DNA from: Acipenser ruthenus
Lineage: Eukaryota > Chordata > Actinopteri > Acipenseriformes > Acipenseridae
Length of the DNA stretch: 64,000 bases
Assembly: GCF_902713425.1 (NCBI RefSeq)
Contig: NC_081198.1
Location: forward strand, 21,435,188 to 21,499,187
Direction: 5' to 3'
The notes below the pieces were generated by a model that did not search any database, was not told the DNA's origin, and saw only the letters and a list, made by a program, of their open reading frames with translations. A program made the translations under genes and the position numbers. Positions 9,017 to 19,979 of the stretch are shown here, piece after piece; positions within the stretch are counted from its first letter, which is position 1, and each line of letters starts with the position of its first letter.

Positions 9017-9326
9017 TTTTTTTTTTTTTTTTTTTTTATTAATGGAAAAAAAATACACATACAAACACAACTCACAAAACACACTTAAACATCACAATAC
9101 AAAAATAACTATAACCACTTATATACAACAAACTCATGAACTGAACCAACACATTACAATCCACTTATAAAAAAACACATTACATATCACATTACATCTC
9201 TCCCATATATGCAACAAATACAAAACATAATCACGCATACAATTCCATTTTTGAAACCTTTCTACAGGATAACATGTGCCCCTAACAATATGCCTATCCT
9301 ACTTCTAATAAACAAGCAGCAAGATC

Positions 9327-12300
9327 TCATCCCACGCCAGTAGCCCACAGATCTCCACGTCTCCATTCCTCAAGCCTCCATCTTCTCTTCGCCTCTTGTC
9401 GGCCAAGTCGCAAAGCGTCCTTTAGGACATAGCTCTCCATCTGACTTAGTCCCATTTCAAGAACAGCCTGGGCAGGCAGGCTCACGCCCTTCACCACAAA
9501 ACAGTTCCTTGCCTTCCAAATTGCATCACACAGACAGCGTATTAGGACCCACAGCATGCCCCACTGCACTTTGCTCAGTTTCTCTTGGTCTTTCTTCGGG
9601 CTCCCATACAGCACACGCTGCCTATGTATGGGCAGCTGTCCCCGGAACAAATCCAGGACGGAGCCTGCCTCACTCCACACCTTCCTCGCCTCCAGACATC
9701 CCCAGAGAACGTGACCGACCGTTTCTTCCTCTCCACACTTCTCTCTCGGGCATCTGGGTGACCTCCCCAGATTACATGCATGCATCACCGCTCGAACTGG
9801 CAATACATCGTGGGCTACCAACCAAGACAGATCTCGATGCTCGTTCATCAGGGCAGGATGGCTCGCATTCTGCCACACTTCTGGCGTCTCGTCTAACACA
9901 AGGCCATGAACCGGACACATATCCCCATTACCCTGCAGAAAGTTAAACAGAGATTTACCATTAGCCACAATTTCAGCCTTACATCCTTCCAGCCCCTTGG
10001 ACATCACAAATCTTTTAAATAACGCATAATGATAGGGCAGATCAAAGGCTGTTGGCACAGACAAAGGCACGGACATCAACTTTAACTTCCTCAAATAGGA
10101 ACTAATATAGAATCTCACAAAGCAGGCCCCTTTTGACACACCATTCAGACACATAGCAAAATGCAATGCACAAAACTTTGACATTAAAAACGTCTGGACA
10201 TCTGGCAACCCTTTCCCCCCCTTTAATTTATCCTTCCCCACCACACTCCTCCTCACTCTCTCCCATTTCCCCTGCCAAAAAAACGAAACACAGCTCTGTT
10301 TAGCAGCGTTACCACATTCCTAGATGGTGGGAACACGACCGCCACATACAACAACAGTGGCAATATTACCCCCTTTACCACCATCACCCTCCCCTCCATC
10401 GTAAGCCTCCTCAGCCTCCAAAACCCTAGCTTTTTATTGACCCTACTTCCCACCTCCTCCCAGTTCTTACCCCCTGATCCATTAGCATCAAATTTCACCC
10501 CCAGAATCTTAATGCAGTCTTCCTTAACTTTTAATTTTATACTACCCCTCCCGTCCCATTTCCCGTAGAACATTGCCTCCGATTTCTCCTGGTTCAGTTT
10601 AGACCCAGACGCACGACAAAAAACATCAGCTTTCTCCAAAGTCCTCTGAATGGACAACTCATCCCGACAGAGGACATTGACATCATCCATATACAAGACA
10701 CATTTAACCTCCTGCCCCCCACTCCCAGGAATAGTTAACCCTTTATACACTGGGTCCCTTCTCAAAGCTTGTGCCAGCGGCTCCATACAACAGATAAACA
10801 GGAGCGGAGATAACGGACAGCCCTGACGGACGCCACATCCCACACTAACTGGATTTGACAGACACCCATTTACCAATACCCTGCTATACACACCCTTATA
10901 TAACAGGCCCACCCAGTCTAAAAACCTCTTTGCAAACCCCATTTTTCGCAGAACACCAAACATGAACTGATGCGAGACCCGATCATACGCCTTCTCAAGA
11001 TCTAAATTTAGTACACATAATCGAATTCCCCTGTCTCTCGCATAACAGATGACATCTCTCATCAATACCAGGCTGTCCGTGATCTTCCTACCTGGAACGG
11101 CACAAGTTTGATCCGGGTGGATAACATCCCCCAGCACATCCCTCATACGTTGAGCCAACAATTTACTGAACAATTTAAAATCCTGGTTCAACAATGTAAT
11201 TGGCCGCCAATTTTTCAGCTCAGCCTTATCCCCCTTTTTAAAAATCAATGTAATAATGCCCTCTCTAAATGAAGGTGGAAACTCCCCTCCCTCCTCCCCA
11301 CACTCCCGAAACAAGGCCAACAGATCTGGTGCCACTAACTCCCAAAACTTTAAATAGAACTCCACAGGGAGTCCATCCCCCCCCGGTGTCTTGCCCAGCC
11401 TCACCCCCCTGACCACCTCATCTAACTCTTCCCTCGTAAACTCTTTGTCCAACTGCCCTCCATCCCCCACCTCCCGCTCCAAATGTCCTAACACCTCCTC
11501 CATAGCCCCCATTTCAATTTCTTTCCTTACACAAAGGCCCCCATAAAACTCCTCCACCACCCTCAACAGCCCCTCTGTAGTCTTAACTAAAGCCCCATCC
11601 CTCCCTTTCATAGAGTCTATAAATTTCCTCCCATCCAGCACCTTTTTAAAAAAATACCGACTACACTTTTCATTTTCCTCTAAATGCTTCTCTCTGCTTT
11701 TAAATAAGAGCCCCTTCACCCTCCTCTCTACCACCCCCTTCAGTCTCTTTTTCACTTCCCTGATCTCTTCACTAAAGTCCAGCCCTGCATTGTACAATTT
11801 AGTTAAACTCTCCAGCTCCTTGAACAAAACCTTCTCCTGCCTTCTCTCCCTCTCTGCCTTCCTCCTCCCCGCCCAAATAAAGAAATGTTTTGTTTTCTCC
11901 TTCACCAGATCCCACCACTCTGCCTGGGACCCACAAAGGTCCTTTAAGGACAGCCACTGGCCATACCGCTCTCTAAATACCTCACACACCCAATCATCCT
12001 CCAACAACTCGCAATTTAACTTCCACACACCCCTCCCTACATCCACACAACCTGTAAGGTCAAAAGCAGCTTTCAGCGCACAGTGGTCAGAGAAAAACAT
12101 TGGCACCAGCACACACTCCTCGCACTCCACCCTCTGTGAGACAAACACAAAATCAATCCTGGACGCCTGGGTCCCATCCCCTTTCACCCAAGTGAAACCT
12201 CTTTCCCCCACATTGTTCACTTTAAAACAGTCCACTAGTCGAAAGTCCTCCACTATTTCTTTTAGCATTTTACTAGATTTATCCAGCGTGAACCCCTTCT

Positions 12301-12808
12301 TTCTCTCTCGCCTATCCTCCATTGTTAACCCACAATTAAAATCCCCTGCTACAATAACCGGCCTGCTCCTCACTAATTTAACCCTTAAATCTTCAAATAA
12401 ACTAGCCCTCCCCTCCACCTCTGGCGGAGCATACACATTAATTAAGCTAAAACTTTTCCCAAAAAATTCCGCCTCCACCTCCAGCACCCTACCTTTTTCA
12501 ATCACTCTATGATCTTTAATCATAACCCCCTTATTTTTAATCAAAATTGCTACCCCATCTGATTTATTTTCATTTGATCCGGACCACACAGATGGCCCAT
12601 AACCCCACCTCCCCTCATAAGTACTATAGTCCTCCAACCCAGGGATACCACACTCTTGCAAACACAAAATATCACACTGTATCCCACTCAAATATGACAA
12701 CACCAACGTACACCTATCACTACTTTTAATACTCCTAACATTTATAGTAACCACACTCAGAGCCATTGCAAAACAAGCTAACAGCCATACACATACAGAA
12801 TCCTGCAT
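9327..12808 (-). pseudogene. Family B ORF2 (endonuclease and reverse transcriptase), one frameshift
   Basis: The ORF2 is readable in two pieces. The first (12808 to 10253, 851 aa) has the APE-type endonuclease (NVRSIK, QEC, AGDFNC, RIDF, SDH) and the reverse transcriptase (NWRPITL, NLDLEKAYD, GVRQGCPLSP, YMDD). The second (10256 to 9327) continues the homology with GGKGLPDV and a CX4CX7HX4C motif. The two frames join at a run of seven A at 10277-10283, where families A and C imply one more base. The start ATG overlaps the ORF1 stop (TGATG). A second ATG, MAL at residue 15, aligns with MAL in family A. Confidence 0.9.
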
Positions 12809-14205
12809 CAGGATATTTTTAAAAGGGGCTCCTCCCCCTCCCCCTCCTGGCCAGTTACCACAAATTCCTCCCTCATACTTACCTCACCCGAGGAAAACAC
12901 TACGACCCCCTCCAGATCCAGGAACGGCTCTCCCCCATTCTTCTCCGCACCACCATCCCCTCTATAGTCACCCCTAGAGGAAACGACTGAACTGGGGGAT
13001 GAAAAAAACTCCTGTCCTACTCCCCCACTTCCCTGCTTCTTTTTCTTCTTCCCCTTCTTCCTCCCCTCCACCCTCACAAACCCATCCCCCTCCTCACTAT
13101 GTAACTTCCTTTTCCCTGGAGTCCACTCTTGATCCATATCCTCTGAGTTACCATCCTCCTCCTCCTCCCGTCCTGTTCCCTCAACACTAGCCTCATCCCG
13201 CTCCCGCTTTGCACACGGAATACCGCCCCCTCCATCATCCTCCACAGAGCTTACCACCCCACTCCCCCTATACACCTCCTCCCTGCTCCTTCCACTGGAC
13301 CCCTCCCCTGGGTCCTCGCTCTCCTCCTCTGATGGGGACACCATCAAATCTTCCTCCAGAACAGATCCCTGCTGATCACTTCCCCCCTCCCCCTGTGCCT
13401 CCCCCTCCCTCCCCTCCTCCCTCACCTCCCCTCTATTCTCCTCCCTCTCACCCCCCTTCTCCTGCTGCTCACTTCCCCCTTTCTGCCTCCCCTCACCCTC
13501 CTCCTCCTCCTTCTCCTCCTCACTCTCTTCTCCCTCCTCATACCTCTTAGCCCTATTGGCAAAGGATCTAGGACAATTCATGAAAAAGTGTGTCTCACTC
13601 CCACACAGATTACACTTCCTCTGAACTTCACATTCCCTAGCCATGTGCCCCTCCTCTTTACACACATTACACACCACTCTCTTACACACCACCGCTAAGT
13701 GCCCCACACCTCCACACTTCCGACACACCTTAGGCTGGCCGAAATAATGCACATACCCCCTGTCAGCACCAAGTGCAATGTCAGAAGGTATGTGCAGAAA
13801 CCCATCATATGTCCCTAAGCCTCTCCACAGCTCACACACCACCCTCCATGCCCCAGTCCACACCCCATCATCATCCCTCACTTTTATAGCCTCCCCCTTC
13901 ACATGGCAATACCTCCTCAACCAAGTGCACACGTCCTGTCCCTTCACCATCTCTGAGCCCATTCTCACAATCACAACCCTTCGTGCATTATTTGTCAGTT
14001 TCTCCAAACTCAACTTCTTAATCAGATCATGTCCCCTTAGGTTATGAAACCTGCTCACACACTCCATCATACCCGCTTCAGACATAAAACTTACATCCCA
14101 TTGGCCTCCTTTCCCTGTCGTAATAATACAGTTTAAATCAATAGGCCTAAACCCCAACACCTTCTGTACAACCCCTCTGGAAAACTCAAGCCTATTCAAA
14201 AACAA
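12808..14205 (-). CDS. Family B ORF1 protein with three zinc knuckles (no ATG visible)
   Basis: This is the ORF1 RNA-binding protein of the B element. Zinc knuckles, all CX2CX4HX4C, lie at residues about 161-211 counted from the TTG at 14205: CRKCGGVGHLAVVC, CNVCKEEGHMAREC, CNLCGSETHFFMNC. The region before them aligns with families A and C. The tail is very acidic, with Glu/Gly-rich runs, then Lys-rich. Homology to the others runs upstream through about 30 more codons (LNCVRFSI) to a stop near 14298, with no ATG. The true start is either lost or non-AUG. The stop overlaps the ORF2 start. Confidence 0.85.
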   Translation of the reverse strand: MFLNRLEFSRGVVQKVLGFRPIDLNCIITTGKGGQWDVSFMSEAGMMECVSRFHNLRGHDLIKKLSLEKLTNNARRVVIVRMGSEMVKGQDVCTWLRRYCHVKGEAIKVRDDDGVWTGAWRVVCELWRGLGTYDGFLHIPSDIALGADRGYVHYFGQPKVCRKCGGVGHLAVVCKRVVCNVCKEEGHMARECEVQRKCNLCGSETHFFMNCPRSFANRAKRYEEGEESEEEKEEEEGEGRQKGGSEQQEKGGEREENRGEVREEGREGEAQGEGGSDQQGSVLEEDLMVSPSEEESEDPGEGSSGRSREEVYRGSGVVSSVEDDGGGGIPCAKRERDEASVEGTGREEEEDGNSEDMDQEWTPGKRKLHSEEGDGFVRVEGRKKGKKKKKQGSGGVGQEFFSSPSSVVSSRGDYRGDGGAEKNGGEPFLDLEGVVVFSSGEVSMREEFVVTGQEGEGEEPLLKIS

Positions 14206-14464
14206 CTTCTCCTCCCCCTGCTTCGACTCATTTATAGAGAACCTAACACAATTTAAACGGCGTCCCCCAACCCTTGGACCCGCCTTTCCAATAATTTAAG
14301 AAGCAATAGAAATATTGAAAAAAACACCCAAAAAGGCAAAAGAAAATACTTAACTAGAAAGCAGATAAGGTGCCCTCAAAGGGTCCCCCTTACCTGCTAA
14401 GCAACACTGGCTCCTGGTCTTCCCTCCTTCGTCCACCACCTCAGCTACCAGCAACCAATATTGC

Positions 14465-14527
14465 CACCGTTTACCGTTACCGTTTACCGTTTACCGTTTA
14501 CCGTTACCGTACCTTACCTTACCTATC
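14465..14527 (-). repeat. GGTAAAC/GGTAAG short tandem repeat in family B 5' UTR
   Basis: On the LINE strand this reads as about nine repeats of 5-7 nt of GGTAAG, GGTAAC and GGTAAAC. The units resemble 5' splice-site sequences. It lies about 35 bp inside the 5' end of the element. Confidence 0.8.
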
Positions 14528-14556
14528 GCTTCCAAATCAAGCTGCGGTCAAGCCAC

Positions 14557-14590
14557 ACACTTGATCTTAGCCAAAAGGCCGAGAAGCGAT
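14557..14590 (-). pseudogene. U2 snRNA gene fragment, nt 1-34
   Basis: The 5' 34 nt of U2, identical to consensus, flank the 5' end of LINE B. The U2 promoter follows at 14591. Its PSE region carries one extra A, a variant shared with the unit at 46095-46283. Confidence 0.94.
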
Positions 14591-15188
14591 GGCGACTTGG
14601 CCCTTGCCCGGGGCCCCCCAGCCCGGACGGCACAGGGGGATTCAAAAGGTGGGTGCAAAATTTCAAGCACAAGCAGACCCCAAAAAAACGGGCTGCTGCT
14701 TCCAGAGGGGAAATGTGCAATTTAAGCAGGAGAAAACAAAACAAAGCAAAAACACACACATAACACCAAAAACAAAACATAAACTGGCGGAGTGCGTCTT
14801 ACAAATAGTCATGCCAAGCTGCTATGCTGTGCAAGGTGCCTTGGGTAACTACAACTGTGCCTCGCTGGCTGGCTTGCTAAGAAGGTCCTGGCATAGGGAC
14901 ATGTTCCACCACACTTGTCTGGTTAGCTGCATGCTCCCAGGAAACAACCTGCTGCTGTCTACATCATCACCACATGTGAATAAAAGAAAGAAAGACAGCA
15001 AGAAAGAAAGAGAGAAAGAAAGAGAGAAAGAGAGAAAGAAAGAGAGGAAGAAAGAAAGAGAGAAAGAAAAAAAAAAGAAGTAAAACGGCGGGAAAACTTG
15101 CATCAACACTGGCACTCTCCCTCCAGCAGGGGTAGACAAAATGCTCACAGGAGAGATCCAGATCTGACTTTGACCAACGTTAGAGAAA

Positions 15189-15377
15189 GGTGTGCACCGT
15201 TCCCGGAGGTACTGCAATACCGGGCCGATGCGTGGAGTGGACGGAGCAAGCCCCTGTTCCATCTCCCGATTCCAAAAATCAATTTAATATATGGTCCCCT
15301 GATAGGGGACGTATCAGATATTAAACTGATAAGAACAGATACTACACTTGATCTTAGCCAAAAGGCCGAGAAGCGAT
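15189..15377 (-). ncRNA. RNU2: U2 snRNA gene
   Basis: This is an uninterrupted 189-nt copy matching the consensus. Its distal promoter region carries a T-to-A change at 15609, shared with the next unit. Confidence 0.97.
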
Positions 15378-15976
15378 GGCGACTTGGCCCTTGCCCGGGG
15401 CCCCCCAGCCCGGACGGCACAGGGGGATTCAAAGGTGGGTGCAAAATTCCAAGCACAAGCAGACCCCCAAAAAACGGGCTGCTGCTTCCAGAGGGGAAAT
15501 GTGCAATTTAAGCAGGAGAAAACAAAACAAAGCAAAAACACACACATAACACCAAAAACAAAACATAAACTGGCGGAGTGCGTCTTACAAATAGTCATGC
15601 CAAGCTGCAATGCTGTGCAAGGTGCCTTGGGTAACTACAACTGTGCCTCGCTGGCTGGCTGGCTTGCTAAGAAGGTCCTGGCATAGGGACATGTTCCACC
15701 ACACTTGTCTGGTTAGCTGCATGCTCCCAGGAAACAACCTGCTGCTGTCTACATCATCACCACATGTGAATAAAAGAAAGAAAGACAGCAAGAAAGAAAG
15801 AGAGAAAGAAAGAGAGAAAGAGAGAAAGAAAGAGAGAAAGAAAGAAAGAGAGAAAGAAAAAAAAGAAGTAAAACGGCGGGAAAACTTGCATCAACACTGG
15901 CACTCTCCCTCCAGCAGGGGTAGACAAAATGCTCACAGGAGAGATCCAGATCTGACTTTGACCAACGTTAGAGAAA

Positions 15977-16165
15977 GGTGTGCACCGTTCCCGGAGGTAC
16001 TGCAATACCGGGCCGATGCGTGGAGTGGACGGAGCAAGCCCCTGTTCCATCTCCCGATTCCAAAAATCAATTTAATATATGGTCCCCTGATAGGGGACGT
16101 ATCAGATATTAAACTGATAAGAACAGATACTACACTTGATCTTAGCCAAAAGGCCGAGAAGCGAT
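15977..16165 (-). ncRNA. RNU2: U2 snRNA gene
   Basis: The transcribed region matches the consensus. The upstream region has private changes near 16256 and 16354, and the microsatellite beyond it is shortened. The gene itself lies 788 bp from its neighbour. Confidence 0.97.
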
Positions 16166-16753
16166 GGCGACTTGGCCCTTGCCCGGGGCCCCCCAGCCCG
16201 GACGGCACAGGGGGATTCAAAGGTGGGTGCAAAATTCCAAGCACAAGCAGACCCCATAAAAACGGGCTGCTGCTTCCAGAGGGGAAATGTGCAATTTAAG
16301 CAGGAGAAAACAAAACAAAGCAAAAACACACACATAACACCAAAAACAAAACATATACTGGCGGAGTGCGTCTTACAAATAGTCATGCCAAGCTGCAATG
16401 CTGTGCAAGGTGCCTTGGGTAACTACAACTGTGCCTCGCTGGCTGGCTGGCTTGCTAAGAAGGTCCTGGCATAGGGACATGTTCCACCACACTTGTCTGG
16501 TTAGCTGCATGCTCCCAGGAAACAACCTGCTGCTGTCTACATCATCACCACATGTGAATAAAAGAAAGAAAGACAGCAAAAAAGAAAGAGAGAAAGAAAG
16601 AGAGAAAGAAAGAAGAGAGAAAGAAAGAAAGAAAAAAAAAAGAAGTAAAACGGCGGGAAAACTTGCATCAACACTGGCACTCTCCCTCCAGCAGGGGTAG
16701 ACAAAATGCTCACAGGAGAGATCCAGATCTGACTTTGACCAACGTTAGAGAAA

Positions 16754-16889
16754 GGTGTGCACCGTTCCCGGAGGTACTGCAATACCGGGCCGATGCGTGG
16801 AGTGGACGGAGCAAGCCCCTGTTCCATCTCCCGATTCCAAAAATCAATTTAATATATGGTCCCCTGATAGGGGACGTATCAGATATTAA
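16754..16889 (-). pseudogene. U2 snRNA gene, 3' part (nt 54-189), split by a MITE
   Basis: This is the consensus 3' part of a U2 gene, cut at the TTAA of nt 54-57 by a piggyBac-type element. The remaining part is at 17549-17605. Confidence 0.95.
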
Positions 16890-17548
16890 CCCTTTGCGGT
16901 CCATTGTCGGACTGGGTCCGACATTGCAATTATTCCTCACAGGTCCTTTGTCGGACTGGGTCCGACATCATTATAGCAACGCAATAAACGGGTGTTTAGT
17001 CGTTTTTTCTCCGGAAAAAGCCGAGAAAACCATTCAATTGCCGAGTGGTAGCGACAGGAGCCGAGACAAGTCGGAAAAAAAAAAAAAAAAAAAAAAAAGG
17101 CGTATTTCATGAATAGTCATACATGGTATCAGGTATCAGATAATGGGCGTCCATAATAAACAAGCTGGCTAAGTGCGTCAGCGCACTGAGACTATCATGG
17201 ACATTTGCAGAGCTTTTTTCAGATGTTATAGTAATAAAATAATGACTTGGATCGCATTATTGAGGAGTTTAGTGATAAAACGAGTGATCTGGAGATGATC
17301 GATCGGTATGTACGACTATTATTATTATTATTATTTATTTCTTACACAGCTGAACGCTATAGCAAACAAAAGGCTGGGGAGGGGCTGGAGATGCCTAGTG
17401 TGTGCTTTGTTGATATGCAGGGCCATTTAAACCCGTTTGACTGTGAAAAAAAATACTTTTAAACAGCGCGTATAAAATTAACTGCGCGTGTGAAAATTAA
17501 TTAGACCTGGCGTGCCTGACGCGCGATTAATAAATGGACCGCAAAGGG
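16890..17548. mobile_element. piggyBac-type MITE (659 bp) inside a U2 gene
   Basis: Perfect 16-bp terminal inverted repeats (CCCTTTGCGGTCCATT) bound the element. TTAA is duplicated on both sides (16886-16889 and 17549-17552), the signature of piggyBac-superfamily insertion. Inside the left end a palindromic TGTCGGACTGGGTCCGACAT occurs twice. A poly(A) run lies near 17073-17098 and an ATT microsatellite near 17318. No transposase is encoded; the 71-codon frame at 17247-17462 shows no recognisable domain. It must have been mobilised by a transposase elsewhere. Confidence 0.9.
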
Positions 17549-17605
17549 TTAAACTGATAAGAACAGATACTACACTTGATCTTAGCCAAAAGGCCGAGAA
17601 GCGAT
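17549..17605 (-). pseudogene. U2 snRNA gene, 5' part (nt 1-57), split by a MITE
   Basis: This is the intact 5' part with its own promoter upstream. TTAA (nt 54-57) is repeated from the other side. Removal of the MITE with one TTAA would leave a consensus U2, as piggyBac-type excision is known to be precise. Confidence 0.95.
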
Positions 17606-18204
17606 GGCGACTTGGCCCTTGCCCGGGGCCCCCCAGCCCGGACGGCACAGGGGGATTCAAAGGTGGGTGCAAAATTCCAAGCACAAGCAGACCCCCAAAA
17701 AACGGGCTGCTGCTTCCAGAGGGGAAATGTGCAATTTAAGCAGGAGAAAACAAAACAAAGCAAAAACACACACATAACACCAAAAACAAAACATAAACTG
17801 GCGGAGTGCGTCTTACAAATAGTCATGCCAAGCTGCTATGCTGTGCAAGGTGCCTTGGGTAACTACAACTGTGCCTCGCTGGCTGGCTGGCTTGCTAAGA
17901 AGGTCCTGGCATAGGGACATGTTCCACCACACTTGTCTGGTTAGCTGCATGCTCCCAGGAAACAACCTGCTGCTGTCTACATCATCACCACATGTGAATA
18001 AAAGAAAGAAAGACAGCAAGAAAGAAAGAGAGAAAGAAAGAGAGAAAGAGAGAAAGAAAGAGAGAAAGAAAGAAAGAGAGAAAGAAAAAAAAGAAGTAAA
18101 ACGGCAGGAAAACTTGCATCAACACTGGCACTCTCCCTCCAGCAGGGGTAGACAAAATGCTCACAGGAGAGATCCAGATCTGACTTTGACCAACGTTAGA
18201 GAAA

Positions 18205-18393
18205 GGTGTGCACCGTTCCCGGAGGTACTGCAATACCGGGCCGATGCGTGGAGTGGACGGAGCAAGCCCCTGTTCCATCTCCCGATTCCAAAAATCAATT
18301 TAATATATGGTCCCCTGATAGGGGACGTATCAGATATTAAACTGATAAGAACAGATACTACACTTGATCTTAGCCAAAAGGCCGAGAAGCGAT
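18205..18393 (-). ncRNA. RNU2: U2 snRNA gene
   Basis: This is an uninterrupted consensus copy. The spacer on its 3' side carries a private G-to-A change near 18105. Confidence 0.97.
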
Positions 18394-18977
18394 GGCGACT
18401 TGGCCCTTGCCCGGGGCCCCCCAGCCCGGACGGCACAGGGGGATTCAAAGGTGGGTGCAAAATTCCAAGCACAAGCAGACCCCCAAAAAACGGGCTGCTG
18501 CTTCCAGAGGGGAAATGTGCAATTTAAGCAGGAGAAAACAAAACAAAGCAAAAACACACACATAACACCAAAAACAAAACATAAACTGGCGGAGTGCGTC
18601 TTACAAATAGTCATGCCAAGCTGCTATGCTGTGCAAGGTGCCTTGGGTAACTACAACTGTGCCTCGCTGGCTGGCTGGCTTGCTAAGAAGGTCCTGGCAT
18701 AGGGACATGTTCCACCACACTTGTCTGGTTAGCTGCATGCTCCCAGGAAACAACCTGCTGCTGTCTACATCATCACCACATGTGAATAAAAGAAAGAAAG
18801 ACAGCAAGAAAGAAAGAGAGAAAGAAAGAGAGAAAGAGAGAAAGAAAGAGAGAAAGAAAAAAAAAGAAGTAAAACGGCGGGAAAACTTGCATCAACACTG
18901 GCACTCTCCCTCCAGCAGGGGTAGACAAAATGCTCACAGGAGAGATCCAGATCTGACTTTGACCAACGTTAGAGAAA

Positions 18978-19166
18978 GGTGTGCACCGTTCCCGGAGGTA
19001 CTGCAATACCGGGCCGATGCGTGGAGTGGACGGAGCAAGCCCCTGTTCCATCTCCCGATTCCAAAAATCAATTTAATATATGGTCCCCTGATAGGGGACG
19101 TATCAGATATTAAACTGATAAGAACAGATACTACACTTGATCTTAGCCAAAAGGCCGAGAAGCGAT
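18978..19166 (-). ncRNA. RNU2: U2 snRNA gene
   Basis: This is a consensus transcribed region. Its upstream region belongs to a variant class with GGGGCACC at 19186-19193 and GCGCC at 19411-19415. That class recurs at 25428, 27771 and 35002. Confidence 0.97.
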
Positions 19167-19762
19167 GGCGACTTGGCCCTTGCCCGGGGCACCCCAGCCC
19201 GGACGGCACAGGGGGATTCAAAGGTGGGTGCAAAATTCCAAGCACAAGCAGACCCCCAAAAAACGGGCTGCTGCTTCCAGAGGGGAAATGTGCAATTTAA
19301 GCAGGAGAAAACAAAACAAAGCAAAAACACACACATAACACCAAAAACAAAACATAAACTGGCGGAGTGCGTCTTACAAATAGTCATGCCAAGCTGCTAT
19401 GCTGTGCAAGGCGCCTTGGGTAACTACAACTGTGCCTCGCTGGCTGGCTGGCTTGCTAAGAAGGTCCTGGCATAGGGACATGTTCCACCACACTTGTCTG
19501 GTTAGCTGCATGCTCCCAGGAAACAACCTGCTGCTGTCTACATCATCACCACATGTGAATAAAAGAAAGAAAGACAGCAAGAAAGAAAGAGAGAAAGAAA
19601 GAGAGAAAGAGAGAAAGAGAGAAAGAAAGAAAGAGAGAAAGAAAAAAAAAGAAGTAAAACGGCGGGAAAACTTGCATCAACACTGGCACTCTCCCTCCAG
19701 CAGGGGTAGACAAAATGCTCACAGGAGAGATCCAGATCTGACTTTGACCAACGTTAGAGAAA

Positions 19763-19909
19763 GGTGTGCACCGTTCCCGGAGGTACTGCAATACCGGGCC
19801 GATGCGTGGAGTGGACGGAGAAAGCCCCTGTTCCATCTCCTGATTCCAAAAATCAATTTAATATATGGTCCCCTGATAGGGGACGTATCAGATATTAAAC
19901 TGATAAGAA

Positions 19910-19914
<5 letters not shown>
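19763..19914 (-). pseudogene. U2 snRNA gene fragment, nt 38-189 (split by family C copy 1)
   Basis: The 3' part of U2 carries two substitutions. One is the nt 111 change shared with 26213-26401 and the C copy 2 flank. The other, near 19821, is private. It is cut at nt 38 by the LINE poly(A) tail. Confidence 0.95.
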
Positions 19915-19941
<27 letters not shown>

Positions 19942-19979
19942 TTATAGAAATTACTCAAACAATAAATACAATCATATAA

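Larger units (their letters stand above)
9017..14556 (-). mobile_element. Family B Tx1-type LINE, single full-length copy (5.5 kb)
   Basis: On the minus strand it has a 5' UTR (14556 to about 14298) with a short tandem repeat, ORF1, ORF2 and a 3' UTR of about 300 bp, ending in a poly(A) tail of about 21 nt (9017-9037). It is inserted in U2 between nt 34 and nt 38. Nt 35-37 are lost and there is no target duplication. Its base use (C-rich on the plus strand) and protein sequence differ clearly from families A and C. ORF2 is broken once and ORF1 lacks an ATG, so this copy looks inactive. Confidence 0.93.
14557..19914 (-). repeat. U2 array block 3
   Basis: This block holds four complete U2 genes (starting 15189, 15977, 18205, 18978), one gene split by a MITE, and fragments at both ends. 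Microsatellites lie at about 14989-15078, 15773-15867, 16561-16642, 18001-18094, 18787-18867 and 19560-19652. Their length differences account for most of the variation in unit size (773-788 bp between gene ends). Confidence 0.93.

Noticed and set aside
9017-9037. T run after U2 as an RNA polymerase III terminator
   Set aside because: On the transcribed minus strand it is a poly(A) tail of an inserted LINE, and U2 is a polymerase II gene with a 3' box.
12999-13550. Plus-strand Pro/Ser-rich frames opposite family B ORF1
   Set aside because: They are shadows of Glu/Gly-rich coding sequence on the other strand.
17247-17462. 71-codon frame in the MITE as a transposase remnant
   Set aside because: It is short, has an ATT-microsatellite-coded Leu run and shows no transposase motif.
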